In this document: positions 1-7,554 of the stretch, in pieces
Numbering within the stretch: position 1 is the first letter of the stretch
Layout: every line of letters starts with the position of its first letter
Assembly: GCA_036559465.1 (NCBI GenBank)
Contig: DATBTC010000049.1
Span: 1 to 12,379, forward strand
Source: JAHFPN01 sp036559465
Lineage (GTDB): Bacteria > Pseudomonadota > Alphaproteobacteria > Rhizobiales > Xanthobacteraceae
Length of the DNA: 12,379 nt
Direction of reading: 5' to 3'
Notes under the pieces: model-generated
Database searches by the model: none
What the model was told of the DNA's origin: nothing
Seen by the model: the letters and a program-made list of their open reading frames with translations, nothing else
Translations under genes and position numbers: made by a program

Positions 1-1
1 G

Positions 2-256
2 CTGATGTACACGATGCTCGGGCGCTTCGTTTTGAGCTTCATCTTCCAACCGGAATCCACCAATTACATCTGGCGCGCGTTCGTGTGGCTCACCGAGCCG
101 GTCCTGCGCGCGGTCCGCTTCGTAACGCCGCTCGCGGTGCCGCACATGCTGTTGCTGCTGTTCGCCTCCGTCTGGCTGCTTGCCGCGCGCGTCGCGCTGC
201 TCATTCTGTTTGCCAGCGTCGGGCAAATGCCGACCGCCGGAGTGACCCCGCAATGA
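2..256 (+). CDS. YggT-like small membrane protein, 3' part (5' end outside window)
   Basis: The reading frame is open from the first base of the window to the TGA at 254-256, so the gene probably begins upstream; an internal ATG at 5 is the first in-window start. The visible part begins with a hydrophobic stretch (MLGRFVLSFIF), then a short polar N-x-Y-I-W segment, then T-E-P-V-L-R-A-V-R-F-V-T-P, and a second long hydrophobic segment (about residues 46-72). The layout of a membrane helix, a TEPVLR...P motif and another helix resembles half of a YggT repeat, a family of small integral membrane proteins of poorly defined role. That assignment rests on motif resemblance only; an unnamed rhizobial membrane protein is the alternative. 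The stop codon overlaps the next start (ATGA at 253-256), so translational coupling is likely. Confidence 0.6.
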   Translation: MMYTMLGRFVLSFIFQPESTNYIWRAFVWLTEPVLRAVRFVTPLAVPHMLLLLFASVWLLAARVALLILFASVGQMPTAGVTPQ

Positions 257-573
257 GCACCCGGTCCTATGTGATCGCGATCGTATTGTTTGCGACCGTC
301 AACGGTATCTTCTCGCCCTGGCTCGTCGGCATGTTTCCGTTCGTATTCGTGCTGATGCCGGCCTTTTTCCTCAGCAGCCTCAGCGTGCTGCTGTTCCTCT
401 CCTCGATCTTGTTTGCGACCATCACCCTTATCCTCGGCGGCATCCCGGCCGCGCTTTACGAGCGCTGGAGCGGCGCGAAGGAATCGAACGAGGTTTCCAT
501 GTGGCTTTGGCTTGCCGGCGTTGGACTGCTCACCTTGCCGGCGGCGGCCAACTTCGTTCTTTACGGCCTGTAA
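253..573 (+). CDS. Hypothetical membrane protein, 106 aa
   Basis: The ATG at 253 overlaps the stop of the preceding gene by four bases (ATGA). The frame stays open further upstream to 85, but that extension lies inside the previous coding frame and looks like a shadow, so 253 is preferred. The product is very hydrophobic: predicted spans at about residues 6-22, 28-46, 44-64 and 83-104, with a short charged loop (YERWSGAKESNE, about 69-80) as the only strongly polar stretch. No catalytic or binding motif is recognisable and I cannot name the family. The tight coupling to the YggT-like gene suggests the two membrane proteins are made together. The gene ends in FVLYGL followed by TAA at 571-573. 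Confidence 0.7.
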   Translation: MSTRSYVIAIVLFATVNGIFSPWLVGMFPFVFVLMPAFFLSSLSVLLFLSSILFATITLILGGIPAALYERWSGAKESNEVSMWLWLAGVGLLTLPAAANFVLYGL

Positions 574-671
574 GGCCTACCGCGCCAAATCTGCGTGATC
601 AGGCGAATGGACCGCCCGTTCCCCCTCGCCATCCCGGCACGCCCGTTGCACTATCGACTGCGACGAAGCGG

Positions 672-694
672 TCCGCCGGGCCGCGTCCGGCGGA
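672..694 (+). promoter_or_regulatory. GC hairpin overlapping the ribosome binding site of the next gene
   Basis: TCCGCCGG at 672-679 is perfectly complementary to CCGGCGGA at 687-694, giving an 8-bp, nearly all G:C stem around a 7-base loop (a G680/U686 wobble could extend it). The descending arm contains the first bases of the GGAGAG ribosome binding site (692-697) of the gene starting at 702. If it folds in the RNA it would partly hide that site. The rest of the 128-base gap 574-701 shows no gene, and no T-run follows the stem, so it is not a classical intrinsic terminator for the upstream gene. A regulatory effect is inference. Confidence 0.4.
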
Positions 695-701
695 GAGCCG
701 C

Positions 702-1082
702 ATGGAAGAAATGCGCAAGGTCGCTTTCGCGTCGGTCGCCCGTGCCTGCGGCTTCGGCATGCTCGCCATCATCTGTGTCATGGTCGGCATGAGCTTCGAC
801 CCGCGCGCCGTGTTTCAGGCTGGCGGCATTCTCACCTTGATGATGACGTTCATTCTGATCTTGAAAGCGCGCTATGCGCTGACCCAGAACTACAAGAAGA
901 CCGAGATGTGGCTCTATCTCGACAAAAACTTCCGTCCGCCGGAGGCCTATGCGCAATGGGCGGCCTCGACCGTGCTGCGCGACGCCTATTTCACCTTCGC
1001 GATGTACACTGCACTGATTTCGATCGTGATGTGGATTTTCGCGTTCCTGGTCGCGGCGAGCGGGCTGGCGTCGCGCTACTAG
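702..1082 (+). CDS. Hypothetical membrane protein, 126 aa
   Basis: The ATG at 702 is preceded by GGAGAG at 692-697 with a 4-base gap. The open frame continues upstream to about 501, but that part overlaps the previous gene, reads as arginine/proline-rich shadow sequence and lacks a better ribosome binding site. The product has three likely membrane spans at about residues 12-30, 37-56 and 98-119. Between the second and third lies a conserved-looking hydrophilic segment with basic and aromatic residues (LKARYALTQNYKKTEMWLYLD, about 54-74), probably cytoplasmic or membrane-peripheral. The family is not recognised and no enzymatic motif is seen. It shares its strand with the two small membrane proteins upstream but is separated from them by 128 bases. 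It ends with TAG at 1080-1082, one base from the stop codon of the convergent gene. Confidence 0.75.
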   Translation: MEEMRKVAFASVARACGFGMLAIICVMVGMSFDPRAVFQAGGILTLMMTFILILKARYALTQNYKKTEMWLYLDKNFRPPEAYAQWAASTVLRDAYFTFAMYTALISIVMWIFAFLVAASGLASRY

Positions 1083-1083
1083 C

Positions 1084-1620
1084 TCAGATGCGGTTCGGCT
1101 CCAGTTCCTGCCGCAGCTTGCCCACCATCGTGAGAAAGCGGCGGAACAATCCTTCGAGATAACGCATGGCCCGCTCGACTTCCTCGTCGCCCGGCCACGG
1201 CGCGCTCGGCTTCGACGCCGAAGGCGGCACCGTCTGCGGCGGAACCGGCGGGGTAGGCTCCGCGCCCGGTTTCGGCGCTTCGGCCGCGGCTTGTCGCGCG
1301 AGCTCCGCTTCCAGCGCCGCGACCTTGCCCGCGAGCCGTGCGATCTCGGCCTCGTAGGCGGCGCGGTCGTCGGCCACCGTCTCGCAGCTCCAACTCGGCC
1401 CGCGCCGGCGGCAGTGCGATACTTGGCCGGTGCGGCTGTCGAGACGCATCAGCCCGTCGATCACCGGATTGAACGTGTAGCGGCCGATCTCGCTTCCGAC
1501 CGGCGGCGTCGGAACGATCTCCGGGCTTTTTGCGGATTCCTGCGGAGCAGCGGTGGGTGCAAAAGCGAGCACCGACACCACCAGCAGATTACGCAAGAAG
1601 GCCTTCGAAGAACGGACCAT
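1084..1620 (-). CDS. Exported coiled-coil protein of unknown function, 178 aa
   Basis: The start at 1620 has a GGGAG ribosome binding site about 7 bases upstream. Residues 1-25 form a signal peptide (basic RSSKAFLRN, hydrophobic LLVVSVLAFAP, then small residues TAA), so the product is probably periplasmic. A compact core at about 45-82 runs GRYTFNPVIDGLMRLDSRTG then QVSHCRRRG and SWSC; its two cysteines (C70, C79) could form a disulfide. A short coiled coil (about 84-112, AEIARLAGKVAALEAELAR), a proline-rich linker (about 114-146) and a terminal helix (147-173) follow. From memory, the core pattern (R-Y-x-F, D-G-hydrophobic-x-R-L-D-x-R-T-G, then C...W-S-C...D-x-R-A-A) recurs in uncharacterised rhizobial proteins. 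It lies 63 bases downstream of the beta-oxidation operon on the same strand and might be read through from it, with no visible functional link. Confidence 0.8.
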   Translation of the reverse strand: MVRSSKAFLRNLLVVSVLAFAPTAAPQESAKSPEIVPTPPVGSEIGRYTFNPVIDGLMRLDSRTGQVSHCRRRGPSWSCETVADDRAAYEAEIARLAGKVAALEAELARQAAAEAPKPGAEPTPPVPPQTVPPSASKPSAPWPGDEEVERAMRYLEGLFRRFLTMVGKLRQELEPNRI

Positions 1621-1683
1621 GACGCAACTCCCGTCAGCCCAGGACCCCGATCCTAGCCCGAAGCGCGGCGCAAATGCGACCGC

Positions 1684-3897
1684 TCAGGCGGCGCGCTTGC
1701 CCGCAGCCGGTGCGAAGCGGCCATAGAAGGTCTCGCCCTTTTTCGCCATTTCGCGCAGCAGCGCCGACGGCTCGAAGCGCGGCCCGTAACGCCCGGCGAA
1801 CCGCTCGCACATGGTCACGAAATTCGCGACTCCCATGCCGTCGATATAGGAGAGCGTGCCGCCGGTGAACGGCGCATAGCCGAAGCCGAGGATCGAGCCG
1901 ACATCGGCGTCGCGCACGTCGGTGATTACGCCCTCTTCGACGCAGCGCGCAGTCTCCAGCGCCTGGATGCCGAGGAAGCGTTGCTTCAGCGTGTCGACGT
2001 CGAAGCTCTCCGCTGGCTGCGGGGCGCCCGCGAGCTCGACGAGGCCGGGCCATAGGCGCTTCGGCCCCTTGTCCGGATAATCGTAGAAGCCCTTGCCGTT
2101 CTTGCGTCCGTTGCGTCCGCGCTTGACGACCATTTCCTCCAACAGCGCCTCCTGGCGCGGATCGATCACCTCGGCACCGAGATCCTTCTTGGTGGCCTGC
2201 AGGATTTTCCAGGCCAGATCGACGGCGACCTCGTCGTTGAGCGAGAGCGGCCCCACCGGCATGCCGGCCATGCGGCCTACGGTCTCAACCATCGGCGCCG
2301 GCACGCCCTCAGTCAGCATGAGGTGGCCTTCGCGAATATAGGTGCCGACCACGCGCGAGGTATAGAAGCCGCGCGAGTCGTTGACCACGATCGGCGTCTT
2401 CTTGATCGCGCGCACGTAATCGAGCCCAACCGCGAGCGCCTCGTCGCCGGTCTTCTTGCCCATGATCAGCTCGACCAGCATCATCTTTTCGACCGGCGAG
2501 AAGAAATGCACGCCGATGAAGCGGTCCGGCCGCTTGGAAAGTTCCGCGAGCGACGTGATCGGCAAGGTCGAGGTATTGGACCCGAAAATGACCTTGTCGC
2601 CGAGCACGACCTCGGCCTTCTTGATCGCCTCTTCCTTGACCTTGCGGTCCTCGAACACCGCCTCGATCACGAGATCGGCGCCGGCGATCGCCGCGTAGTC
2701 TGGCGTCGCGTTGATGCGCGCCAGAATGGCGTCCCGGTCGGGCGCCTTGATGCGGCCCTTGGTGACCTGCTCGCCAAGCGTCTTCTCGACGTGCGCTTTG
2801 CCCTTGTTAGCGGATTCCTGATCGCGGTCGAGCAGCACCACTTCGAGTCCGGCTTGCGCGGTAACGCTCGCGATGCCCGCGCCCATGAAGCCGGCGCCCA
2901 GGATCGCGACTTTCTTGAGCTTCTTGGCCGGCACCGAGGCCGGCCGCCGCGCGCCCTTGTTCAGCTCCTGCATGGAGACGAACAGCGTTCGGATCATCGC
3001 CTGCGCTTCCTTGGAGCGCAGAATCTTCGCGAAATAGCGCGATTCCACCGTCAGCGCTTGGTTCATCGGTAGCTGCAGGCCCTCGAACACGCTCTGCAGG
3101 ATCGCCTTGGCGGCTGGATAATTATCGTAGGTCTCACGGCGATAGATCGCGTTGGCCGGTGGCCAGGTCATCATACCTGCCTTGGAATAGACGGTGCCGC
3201 CCGGCAGCTTGAAGCCTTCCACGTCCCAGGGCTGCACGCCCTTGCCGCCGTTCTTGATCCAGGCCTTGGCGGTCTCGATCAGCTTGTCGGCCGGCACGAC
3301 CTCGTCGATCAGCTTCATCACCTTGGCGCGATCGAGGCGCAGCAGTTCACCGCGGAACAGAAACTGCAGCGCGTCGCCCGCCGGAATCATTCTTGGCACG
3401 CGCTGCGTGCCGCCGGCGCCGGGGAACAAGCCGACTTTGATTTCGGGCAGGCCCACACGCGTCTTTTCGTTCTCCGACGCGATCCGGAGATGGCACGCGA
3501 GCGCCAGCTCGAACGCGCCGCCCGCGCAGGTGCCGTTGATCGCCGCGACCCATGGCTTGCCGCTGGTCTCGAGCCGCCGATAGTTCAGCGACATCTTGCG
3601 CGATTCGTCGAACACCATGCGATTGGCTTCGACCTGGCCCTTGGCCTTCACCACGTCGGCGAACGTCCGCGAAAGATTCTCGAGCATCGTGAGGTCGGCG
3701 CCGCCGGAGAACGCTTCTTTGCCGGAGGTGATCACCGCGCCCTTGATCGCCGGGTCGGTCGCGACCTTTTCGATGATCTCGCCGATCTCGTTGGTCACTT
3801 CCTGGGTGAAGACGTTCATCGAGCGCCCGGGGCTGTCCCAGGTGATCAGCGCGATCCCGTCCGCGTCCACATCGACTTTGAAATTGACCCAGCTCAT
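1684..3897 (-). CDS. fadB: FadB/FadJ-type bifunctional enoyl-CoA hydratase / 3-hydroxyacyl-CoA dehydrogenase
   Basis: This 737-residue fusion carries out the two middle steps of beta-oxidation: hydration of 2-trans-enoyl-CoA and NAD-dependent oxidation of L-3-hydroxyacyl-CoA. Residues 1 to about 200 are a crotonase domain with oxyanion-hole segments SGGADL (64-69) and CAGGAF (124-129). The two acids expected for hydration are present as E130 and E152 (in GLPEIKVG). From about 327 comes the NAD-binding domain with GAGFMG (334-339), then the catalytic histidine in GVHFFSP (H464), E476, and NDSRGFYTSR (507-516). The two C-terminal helical dehydrogenase domains occupy about 505-600 and 635-725. 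Length matches the FadB/FadJ alpha subunit (about 700-730). All key residues are intact. GGGAGG lies about 6 bases before the ATG. It follows the thiolase gene after 55 bases; the pair probably forms the usual alpha/beta complex. FadB versus FadJ cannot be settled from sequence alone. Confidence 0.95.
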   Translation of the reverse strand: MSWVNFKVDVDADGIALITWDSPGRSMNVFTQEVTNEIGEIIEKVATDPAIKGAVITSGKEAFSGGADLTMLENLSRTFADVVKAKGQVEANRMVFDESRKMSLNYRRLETSGKPWVAAINGTCAGGAFELALACHLRIASENEKTRVGLPEIKVGLFPGAGGTQRVPRMIPAGDALQFLFRGELLRLDRAKVMKLIDEVVPADKLIETAKAWIKNGGKGVQPWDVEGFKLPGGTVYSKAGMMTWPPANAIYRRETYDNYPAAKAILQSVFEGLQLPMNQALTVESRYFAKILRSKEAQAMIRTLFVSMQELNKGARRPASVPAKKLKKVAILGAGFMGAGIASVTAQAGLEVVLLDRDQESANKGKAHVEKTLGEQVTKGRIKAPDRDAILARINATPDYAAIAGADLVIEAVFEDRKVKEEAIKKAEVVLGDKVIFGSNTSTLPITSLAELSKRPDRFIGVHFFSPVEKMMLVELIMGKKTGDEALAVGLDYVRAIKKTPIVVNDSRGFYTSRVVGTYIREGHLMLTEGVPAPMVETVGRMAGMPVGPLSLNDEVAVDLAWKILQATKKDLGAEVIDPRQEALLEEMVVKRGRNGRKNGKGFYDYPDKGPKRLWPGLVELAGAPQPAESFDVDTLKQRFLGIQALETARCVEEGVITDVRDADVGSILGFGYAPFTGGTLSYIDGMGVANFVTMCERFAGRYGPRFEPSALLREMAKKGETFYGRFAPAAGKRAA

Positions 3898-3952
3898 CGC
3901 ACGCCTCCCGTAACCATTTGATTCTTATCGTATTTTTAGCCTTAGGCCTTGC

Positions 3953-5161
3953 TCAGACCCGCTCGATGATGGTCGCCGTGCCCATGCCGGCGCCGATGCA
4001 GAGCGTGATCAGCGCGGTGGATTTATTGGTGCGTTCCAGCTCGTCGAGCGCGGTGCCGAGGATCATGGCGCCGGTCGCGCCGAGCGGATGGCCCATGGCG
4101 ATGGCGCCGCCGTTTACGTTGATCTTCGAGTCGTCGCGATCGAACGCTTGCATGAAGCGCAGCACGACGGCCGCGAACGCCTCGTTCAGCTCGATCAGGT
4201 CGATGTCGGAAATTTTCATCTTGGCGCGCGCGAGCACGAGCTTGGTGACGTCGATCGGCCCGGTGAGCATCAGCGCCGGATCGGAGCCGATCGAGGCGAA
4301 GTGCGTAATCTTGGCGCGCGGCTTGAGCCCGGCCGCCTTGCCCGCTTCCTTGGAGCCGATCAGCACTGCTGCGGCGCCGTCCACGATGCCGGAAGAATTG
4401 CCCGCGTGGTGTATGTGATTGACGTATTCGACGTCCGGGTGCGCCTGAATCGCGACCGCATCGAAGCCGCCGAACTCGCCCATCTGCACGAACGAGGGCT
4501 TGAGCGCCGCCAGCGACTGCATATCGGTCGAGGGCCGCATATGCTCGTCCTTGGAGAGCAACGGAAGCCCGTTCACGTCGGTGACCGGCACTACGGAATT
4601 CTTGAAGCGGCCCTCGTCCCAAGCCTTAGCCGCGCGCTTCTGGCTCTGCACCGCATAGGCGTCGACCTCGTCGCGGCTGATGCCGTATTTCGTCGCGATC
4701 AGGTCCGCCGACACGCCCTGCGGCATGAAATAGGATTTTATCGCCACTGAAGGATCGACCGGCCAGGCGCCGCCCGAAGCGCCGATACCAACGCGCGACA
4801 TGGATTCCACGCCGCCGCCGATGGCCATGTCCTTCATGCCGGACATCACCTGCGCCGCCGCGAAATTCACCGCCTCGAGCCCCGAGGCGCAGAAGCGGTT
4901 GATCTGGATGCCCGGCACCTCGTCGCCATAGTCGGCGGCGAGCGCGGCCGCGCGCGCGATATCGCCACCCGCCTCGCCGACCGGATCGACGCAACCGAGA
5001 ACCACATCGCCCACGAGTTTGGTGTCGAGCTTGTTGCGCTCCTTGATCGCGACCAGCGCCTGGCGCGCGAGCTCGACCGAGGTCACCTCATGCAGCGAGC
5101 CATCGACCTTGCCGCGGCCGCGCGGGGTGCGCACGTGGTCGTAGATAAAGGCTTCGGTCAT
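3953..5161 (-). CDS. fadA: Acetyl-CoA C-acyltransferase (thiolase)
   Basis: This 402-residue thiolase cleaves 3-ketoacyl-CoA with CoA to give acetyl-CoA and a shortened acyl-CoA, the last step of beta-oxidation. The nucleophilic cysteine is C91 in NRFCASG; the active-site NEAF (from N326), GHPLGATG (H358) and CIGAGMG (C388) motifs follow in the normal order, so the enzyme looks fully active. Length is typical for the family (about 390-430). The start is supported by GAGGAGG about 6 bases upstream and by the usual N-terminal VRTPRGRG motif at residues 10-17. It lies 17 bases after the acyl-CoA dehydrogenase gene and 55 bases before the FadB-like gene, so co-transcription is very likely. Annotation pipelines might call it acetyl-CoA C-acetyltransferase (as in PHB metabolism), but the operon context favours a beta-oxidation thiolase. 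Chain-length preference cannot be read from the sequence. Confidence 0.95.
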   Translation of the reverse strand: MTEAFIYDHVRTPRGRGKVDGSLHEVTSVELARQALVAIKERNKLDTKLVGDVVLGCVDPVGEAGGDIARAAALAADYGDEVPGIQINRFCASGLEAVNFAAAQVMSGMKDMAIGGGVESMSRVGIGASGGAWPVDPSVAIKSYFMPQGVSADLIATKYGISRDEVDAYAVQSQKRAAKAWDEGRFKNSVVPVTDVNGLPLLSKDEHMRPSTDMQSLAALKPSFVQMGEFGGFDAVAIQAHPDVEYVNHIHHAGNSSGIVDGAAAVLIGSKEAGKAAGLKPRAKITHFASIGSDPALMLTGPIDVTKLVLARAKMKISDIDLIELNEAFAAVVLRFMQAFDRDDSKINVNGGAIAMGHPLGATGAMILGTALDELERTNKSTALITLCIGAGMGTATIIERV

Positions 5162-5178
5162 GACTTTCCTCCTCGAAC

Positions 5179-6963
5179 TCAGAACGCTTCGGCGGGCATC
5201 GCCATCACGCTGTCGGCGCCGGCTGTGATCCGCGCGAGCCGCGTCGCGGTCTCCGGCAGCACGCGCTCCATATAGAAACGTCCGGTATTGAGCTTAGCAT
5301 CCATTCGCGGCCCGTCGACGCCGGTGGCTTTCTTGGCGAGCGCCGCCTTGGCGATCTGCGCCCACATCAGGCCGAGCACGACGAGACCGAAGAGGTGCAT
5401 ATAGTCGGTGGCGCCGGCCCCCGCATTGTCGGGCCGCTTCGGTGCGTTCTGCATGAACCACGTGGTGGCTTGCTGCAGATGCGCAAGGGCCGCGGAGAGC
5501 GGCGCGAGAAACGGCTTCATCGCCTCTTCGTTCGAGTTTTCCTTCACGAAATTTTGCACTTCGGCATAGAACGCGATCAGCGCCCGGCCGCCGTCCTTGG
5601 GCAGTTTGCGGCCCACAAGATCGAGCGCCTGCACACCGTTAGCGCCCTCGTAAATCATGGAAATACGGGCATCGCGCACGAACTGCTCGACGCCGTGCTC
5701 CTTGATATAGCCGTGGCCGCCGTAGACCTGTTGCGCCATCACCGCATTGTCGAAGCCGCGGTCCGTAAGCACGCCTTTGATGATCGGCGTCATCAAGCCC
5801 ATATGGTCTTCGGTCGCCGCACGCAATTTCTCATCGTCCGAATTGACCGCAAGATCGCCCCGGAGCGCAGTCCACAGCACCAGCGCGCGGGCCGCCTCGT
5901 TGAAGGAGCGCATGGTCATGAGCAACCGGCGGATGTCCGGGTGCACGATGATCGGGTCGGCCGGCTTATCGGGGAATTTCACGCCCGAGATGGCGCGGCC
6001 CTGCAGCCGTTCCTTCGCGTAGATCGCCGCGTTCTGGTAGGAAACCTCGCCGAGCGCCAAGCCCTGAATGCCGACGCCAAGGCGAGCTTCGTTCATCATC
6101 GTGAACATGGCGGCCAGACCCCGGTTCGCCTCGCCGATCAGCCAGCCCGTGGCTCCGTCGAAGTTCATGACGCAGGTTGAGTTGCCGTGGATACCCATCT
6201 TCTCTTCGAGCGAACCGCACGAAACCTTGTTCCGCTCGCCGGCCGAGCCGTCGGGCTTCGGCAGCTGCTTCGGCACCACGAACAGCGAGATGCCCTTGAC
6301 GCCCTCGGGCGCGCCTTCGATGCGCGCCAGCACCAGGTGCACGATGTTCTTGGTGAGGTCGTGCTCGCCCGACGAAATGAAAATCTTGGTGCCGGTGATT
6401 TTGTAGCTACCGTCGGCCTGCGGCGCCGCTTTGGTACGGATCAGGCCGAGATCCGTGCCACATTGCGGCTCGGTGAGATTCATGGTTCCGGCCCATTCGC
6501 CCGACGCAAGCTTGGGGAGATAAATCTTTTTCTGCTCGTCGTTGCCGTGCAGTGAGAGCGCGCGGAACGCGCCCATCGACAGGCCCGGATACATGCCGAA
6601 GGCCATGTTGGATGCTGACAAGAACTCGTTCAGCGTCGCCGCAACGACGTGTGGCAGGCCCTGGCCGCCATATTGCGGATCGGCCGAGATGCCGATCCAG
6701 CCACCCTCGGCCATCTTCTTGTAGGCGTCCTTGAACCCGGTCGGCGTGGTCACCGAGCCGTCGGCGTTGCGCTTGCAGCCTTCCTTGTCGCCGACCTTGT
6801 TGAGCGGCGCCAATACCTCCTCGCAGAATTTGCCGGCCTCGCCGAGCACGGCGCCGATGGTTTCCAGATCCGTGAAGCCCGGCACGTTATCGTAGCGTTC
6901 GACGTGGAACACGTCCGAGAGCAGGAACATCACGTCTTCTACCGGGGCCTTGTAGGTCGGCAT
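5179..6963 (-). CDS. Acyl-CoA dehydrogenase, DmdC-type with extra C-terminal domain
   Basis: This 594-residue FAD enzyme makes the first double bond in an acyl-CoA, passing electrons to electron-transfer flavoprotein (not encoded here). It opens with the short N-terminal segment typical of the long subfamily (YKAPVEDVMFLLSDV, 4-18), followed by the alpha-helical, beta-barrel and C-terminal helical acyl-CoA dehydrogenase domains. Recognisable segments are MNLTEPQCGTDLG (161-173), GTKIFISSGEHDL (191-203), QVYGGHGYIKE (412-422) and MIYEGANGVQALDL (436-449); E439 in YEG is the probable catalytic base. Residues from about 470 to the end form the additional C-terminal domain found in DmdC-like enzymes. 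DmdC proper acts on 3-methylmercaptopropionyl-CoA, but most relatives are general acyl-CoA dehydrogenases, and nothing else here suggests DMSP metabolism. AGGAGAG precedes the ATG by about 5 bases. It lies 19 bases after the MerR gene. Confidence 0.95.
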   Translation of the reverse strand: MPTYKAPVEDVMFLLSDVFHVERYDNVPGFTDLETIGAVLGEAGKFCEEVLAPLNKVGDKEGCKRNADGSVTTPTGFKDAYKKMAEGGWIGISADPQYGGQGLPHVVAATLNEFLSASNMAFGMYPGLSMGAFRALSLHGNDEQKKIYLPKLASGEWAGTMNLTEPQCGTDLGLIRTKAAPQADGSYKITGTKIFISSGEHDLTKNIVHLVLARIEGAPEGVKGISLFVVPKQLPKPDGSAGERNKVSCGSLEEKMGIHGNSTCVMNFDGATGWLIGEANRGLAAMFTMMNEARLGVGIQGLALGEVSYQNAAIYAKERLQGRAISGVKFPDKPADPIIVHPDIRRLLMTMRSFNEAARALVLWTALRGDLAVNSDDEKLRAATEDHMGLMTPIIKGVLTDRGFDNAVMAQQVYGGHGYIKEHGVEQFVRDARISMIYEGANGVQALDLVGRKLPKDGGRALIAFYAEVQNFVKENSNEEAMKPFLAPLSAALAHLQQATTWFMQNAPKRPDNAGAGATDYMHLFGLVVLGLMWAQIAKAALAKKATGVDGPRMDAKLNTGRFYMERVLPETATRLARITAGADSVMAMPAEAF

Positions 6964-6982
6964 TTTTCTCTCCTGTTGACGG

Positions 6983-7450
6983 TTACGCGCCGCGCGCCGC
7001 GAGCATCCCGCCCACGGCTTCGCTCGCGCGCTCGAGCTCAGCGATCGCCCGGTCGATATCCTTGCGCTGCTGTTTGAGCCGCTCGACCTGTTCGATGAAG
7101 CGGGAGTGCGCGACCTTAAGCTGGGTCACCTGCCCGTCGCCGAGATCGTACAGATCGAGCATGGCGCGGATTTCTTCGAGCGAAAAACCTACGCTCTTGC
7201 CCATCAGCACGTACATCAATCGCGCACGATCGCGGCGGGAATAGAGCCGGTCCTGACCGGCGCGCCGTGGCGCGATCAATTCTTTCTCTTCATAGAAGCG
7301 CAACGTCCGCGCCGTGACGCCGAATTCGCGCGCTAGATCGCGGATCGTGAATTCGTCCTTCTCCGGCCGCGTCGTTGCTTCGGCGTCGAAGCCGGCGACG
7401 AGATCAGGGATCTCTGAGCGTGCGGAAGTTGTTTCGGCGTGCCTGCGCAT
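6983..7450 (-). CDS. MerR-family regulator of the beta-oxidation operon (LiuR/GnyR-like)
   Basis: The 155-residue product has a MerR helix-turn-helix and wing at about residues 34-75 (FTIRDLAREFGVTARTLRFYEEKELIAPRR..., then LYSRRDRARL), followed by a long dimerisation coiled coil (about 108-146). It contains no cysteine, so it is not a metal- or iron-sulfur-sensing MerR. The 30-residue N-terminal extension before the DNA-binding domain is polar and probably disordered; no good internal ATG/GTG start is seen, and the ribosome binding site before 7450 is weak (AGAAGCAG). It is the first gene of the operon, 19 bases before the acyl-CoA dehydrogenase. MerR proteins of this type (LiuR, GnyR) control acyl-CoA and branched-chain degradation genes in proteobacteria, so control of this operon and itself through the palindrome at 7538-7555 is the likely role. 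The effector, perhaps an acyl-CoA, is unknown. Confidence 0.9.
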   Translation of the reverse strand: MRRHAETTSARSEIPDLVAGFDAEATTRPEKDEFTIRDLAREFGVTARTLRFYEEKELIAPRRAGQDRLYSRRDRARLMYVLMGKSVGFSLEEIRAMLDLYDLGDGQVTQLKVAHSRFIEQVERLKQQRKDIDRAIAELERASEAVGGMLAARGA

Positions 7451-7510
7451 CTGCTTCTGATTCGGGCTCTGCTTCGCTTTCGCACCACGGGCCAGCCCTG
7501 AACCGTACGG

Positions 7511-7537
7511 TGATGATTTGTTTGAAACTTATCATCA
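7511..7537. promoter_or_regulatory. 27-bp imperfect palindrome next to the MerR operator
   Basis: The element reads TGATGAT, two mismatched bases, GTTT, a central G, AAAC, two mismatched bases, ATCATCA. That makes 22 of 26 positions symmetric around the central base at 7524. It directly abuts the 7538-7555 palindrome and covers the probable -10 region of the minus-strand promoter. It may be a second operator, for the same MerR protein or for another regulator, or a stem-loop in the 5' leader of the operon transcript. The GTTT/AAAC core loosely recalls fatty-acid regulator sites of the PsrA type, but this resemblance is weak. The symmetry is seen directly; the function is inferred. Confidence 0.45.
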
Positions 7538-7554
7538 GTTGACGTAAACGTCAA
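7526..7554 (-). promoter_or_regulatory. Candidate promoter of the MerR/beta-oxidation operon
   Basis: On the minus strand TTGACG (7554-7549) is a good -35 hexamer inside the palindrome. The -10 is weaker: TAAGTT at 7531-7526 with 17-base spacing (three consensus matches), or GATAAG at 7533-7528 with a short 15-base spacing (four matches). Either places the start roughly 65-70 bases before the MerR ATG. Confidence 0.4.

Noticed and set aside
1621..1683. Possible terminator after the FadB-like gene (AGGA/TCCT arms on the minus strand)
   Set aside because: The stem is only 4-5 bp and no T-run follows.
2323..3072. 249-codon plus-strand open frame opposite the FadB-like gene, with similar long frames at 4088-4750 and 5395-6180
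   Set aside because: All lie antisense to intact enzymes with full catalytic motifs. Their products are rich in R, H, E, D and A and resemble the reverse complement of GC-rich coding sequence.
3898..3952. AT-rich 55-base gap between the thiolase and FadB-like genes, with GCCTTAGGC at 3939-3947, considered as an internal terminator or promoter
   Set aside because: The palindrome has 4-base arms and a 1-base centre and cannot form a stable hairpin. No convincing -35/-10 pair is seen, and the gap otherwise holds only the ribosome binding site of the FadB-like gene.
5179..6963. DMSP-catabolism (DmdC) assignment for the acyl-CoA dehydrogenase
   Set aside because: The domain layout is DmdC-like, but the neighbours are general beta-oxidation genes and no DmdA, DmdB or DmdD-like gene is present, so a specific substrate is not supported.
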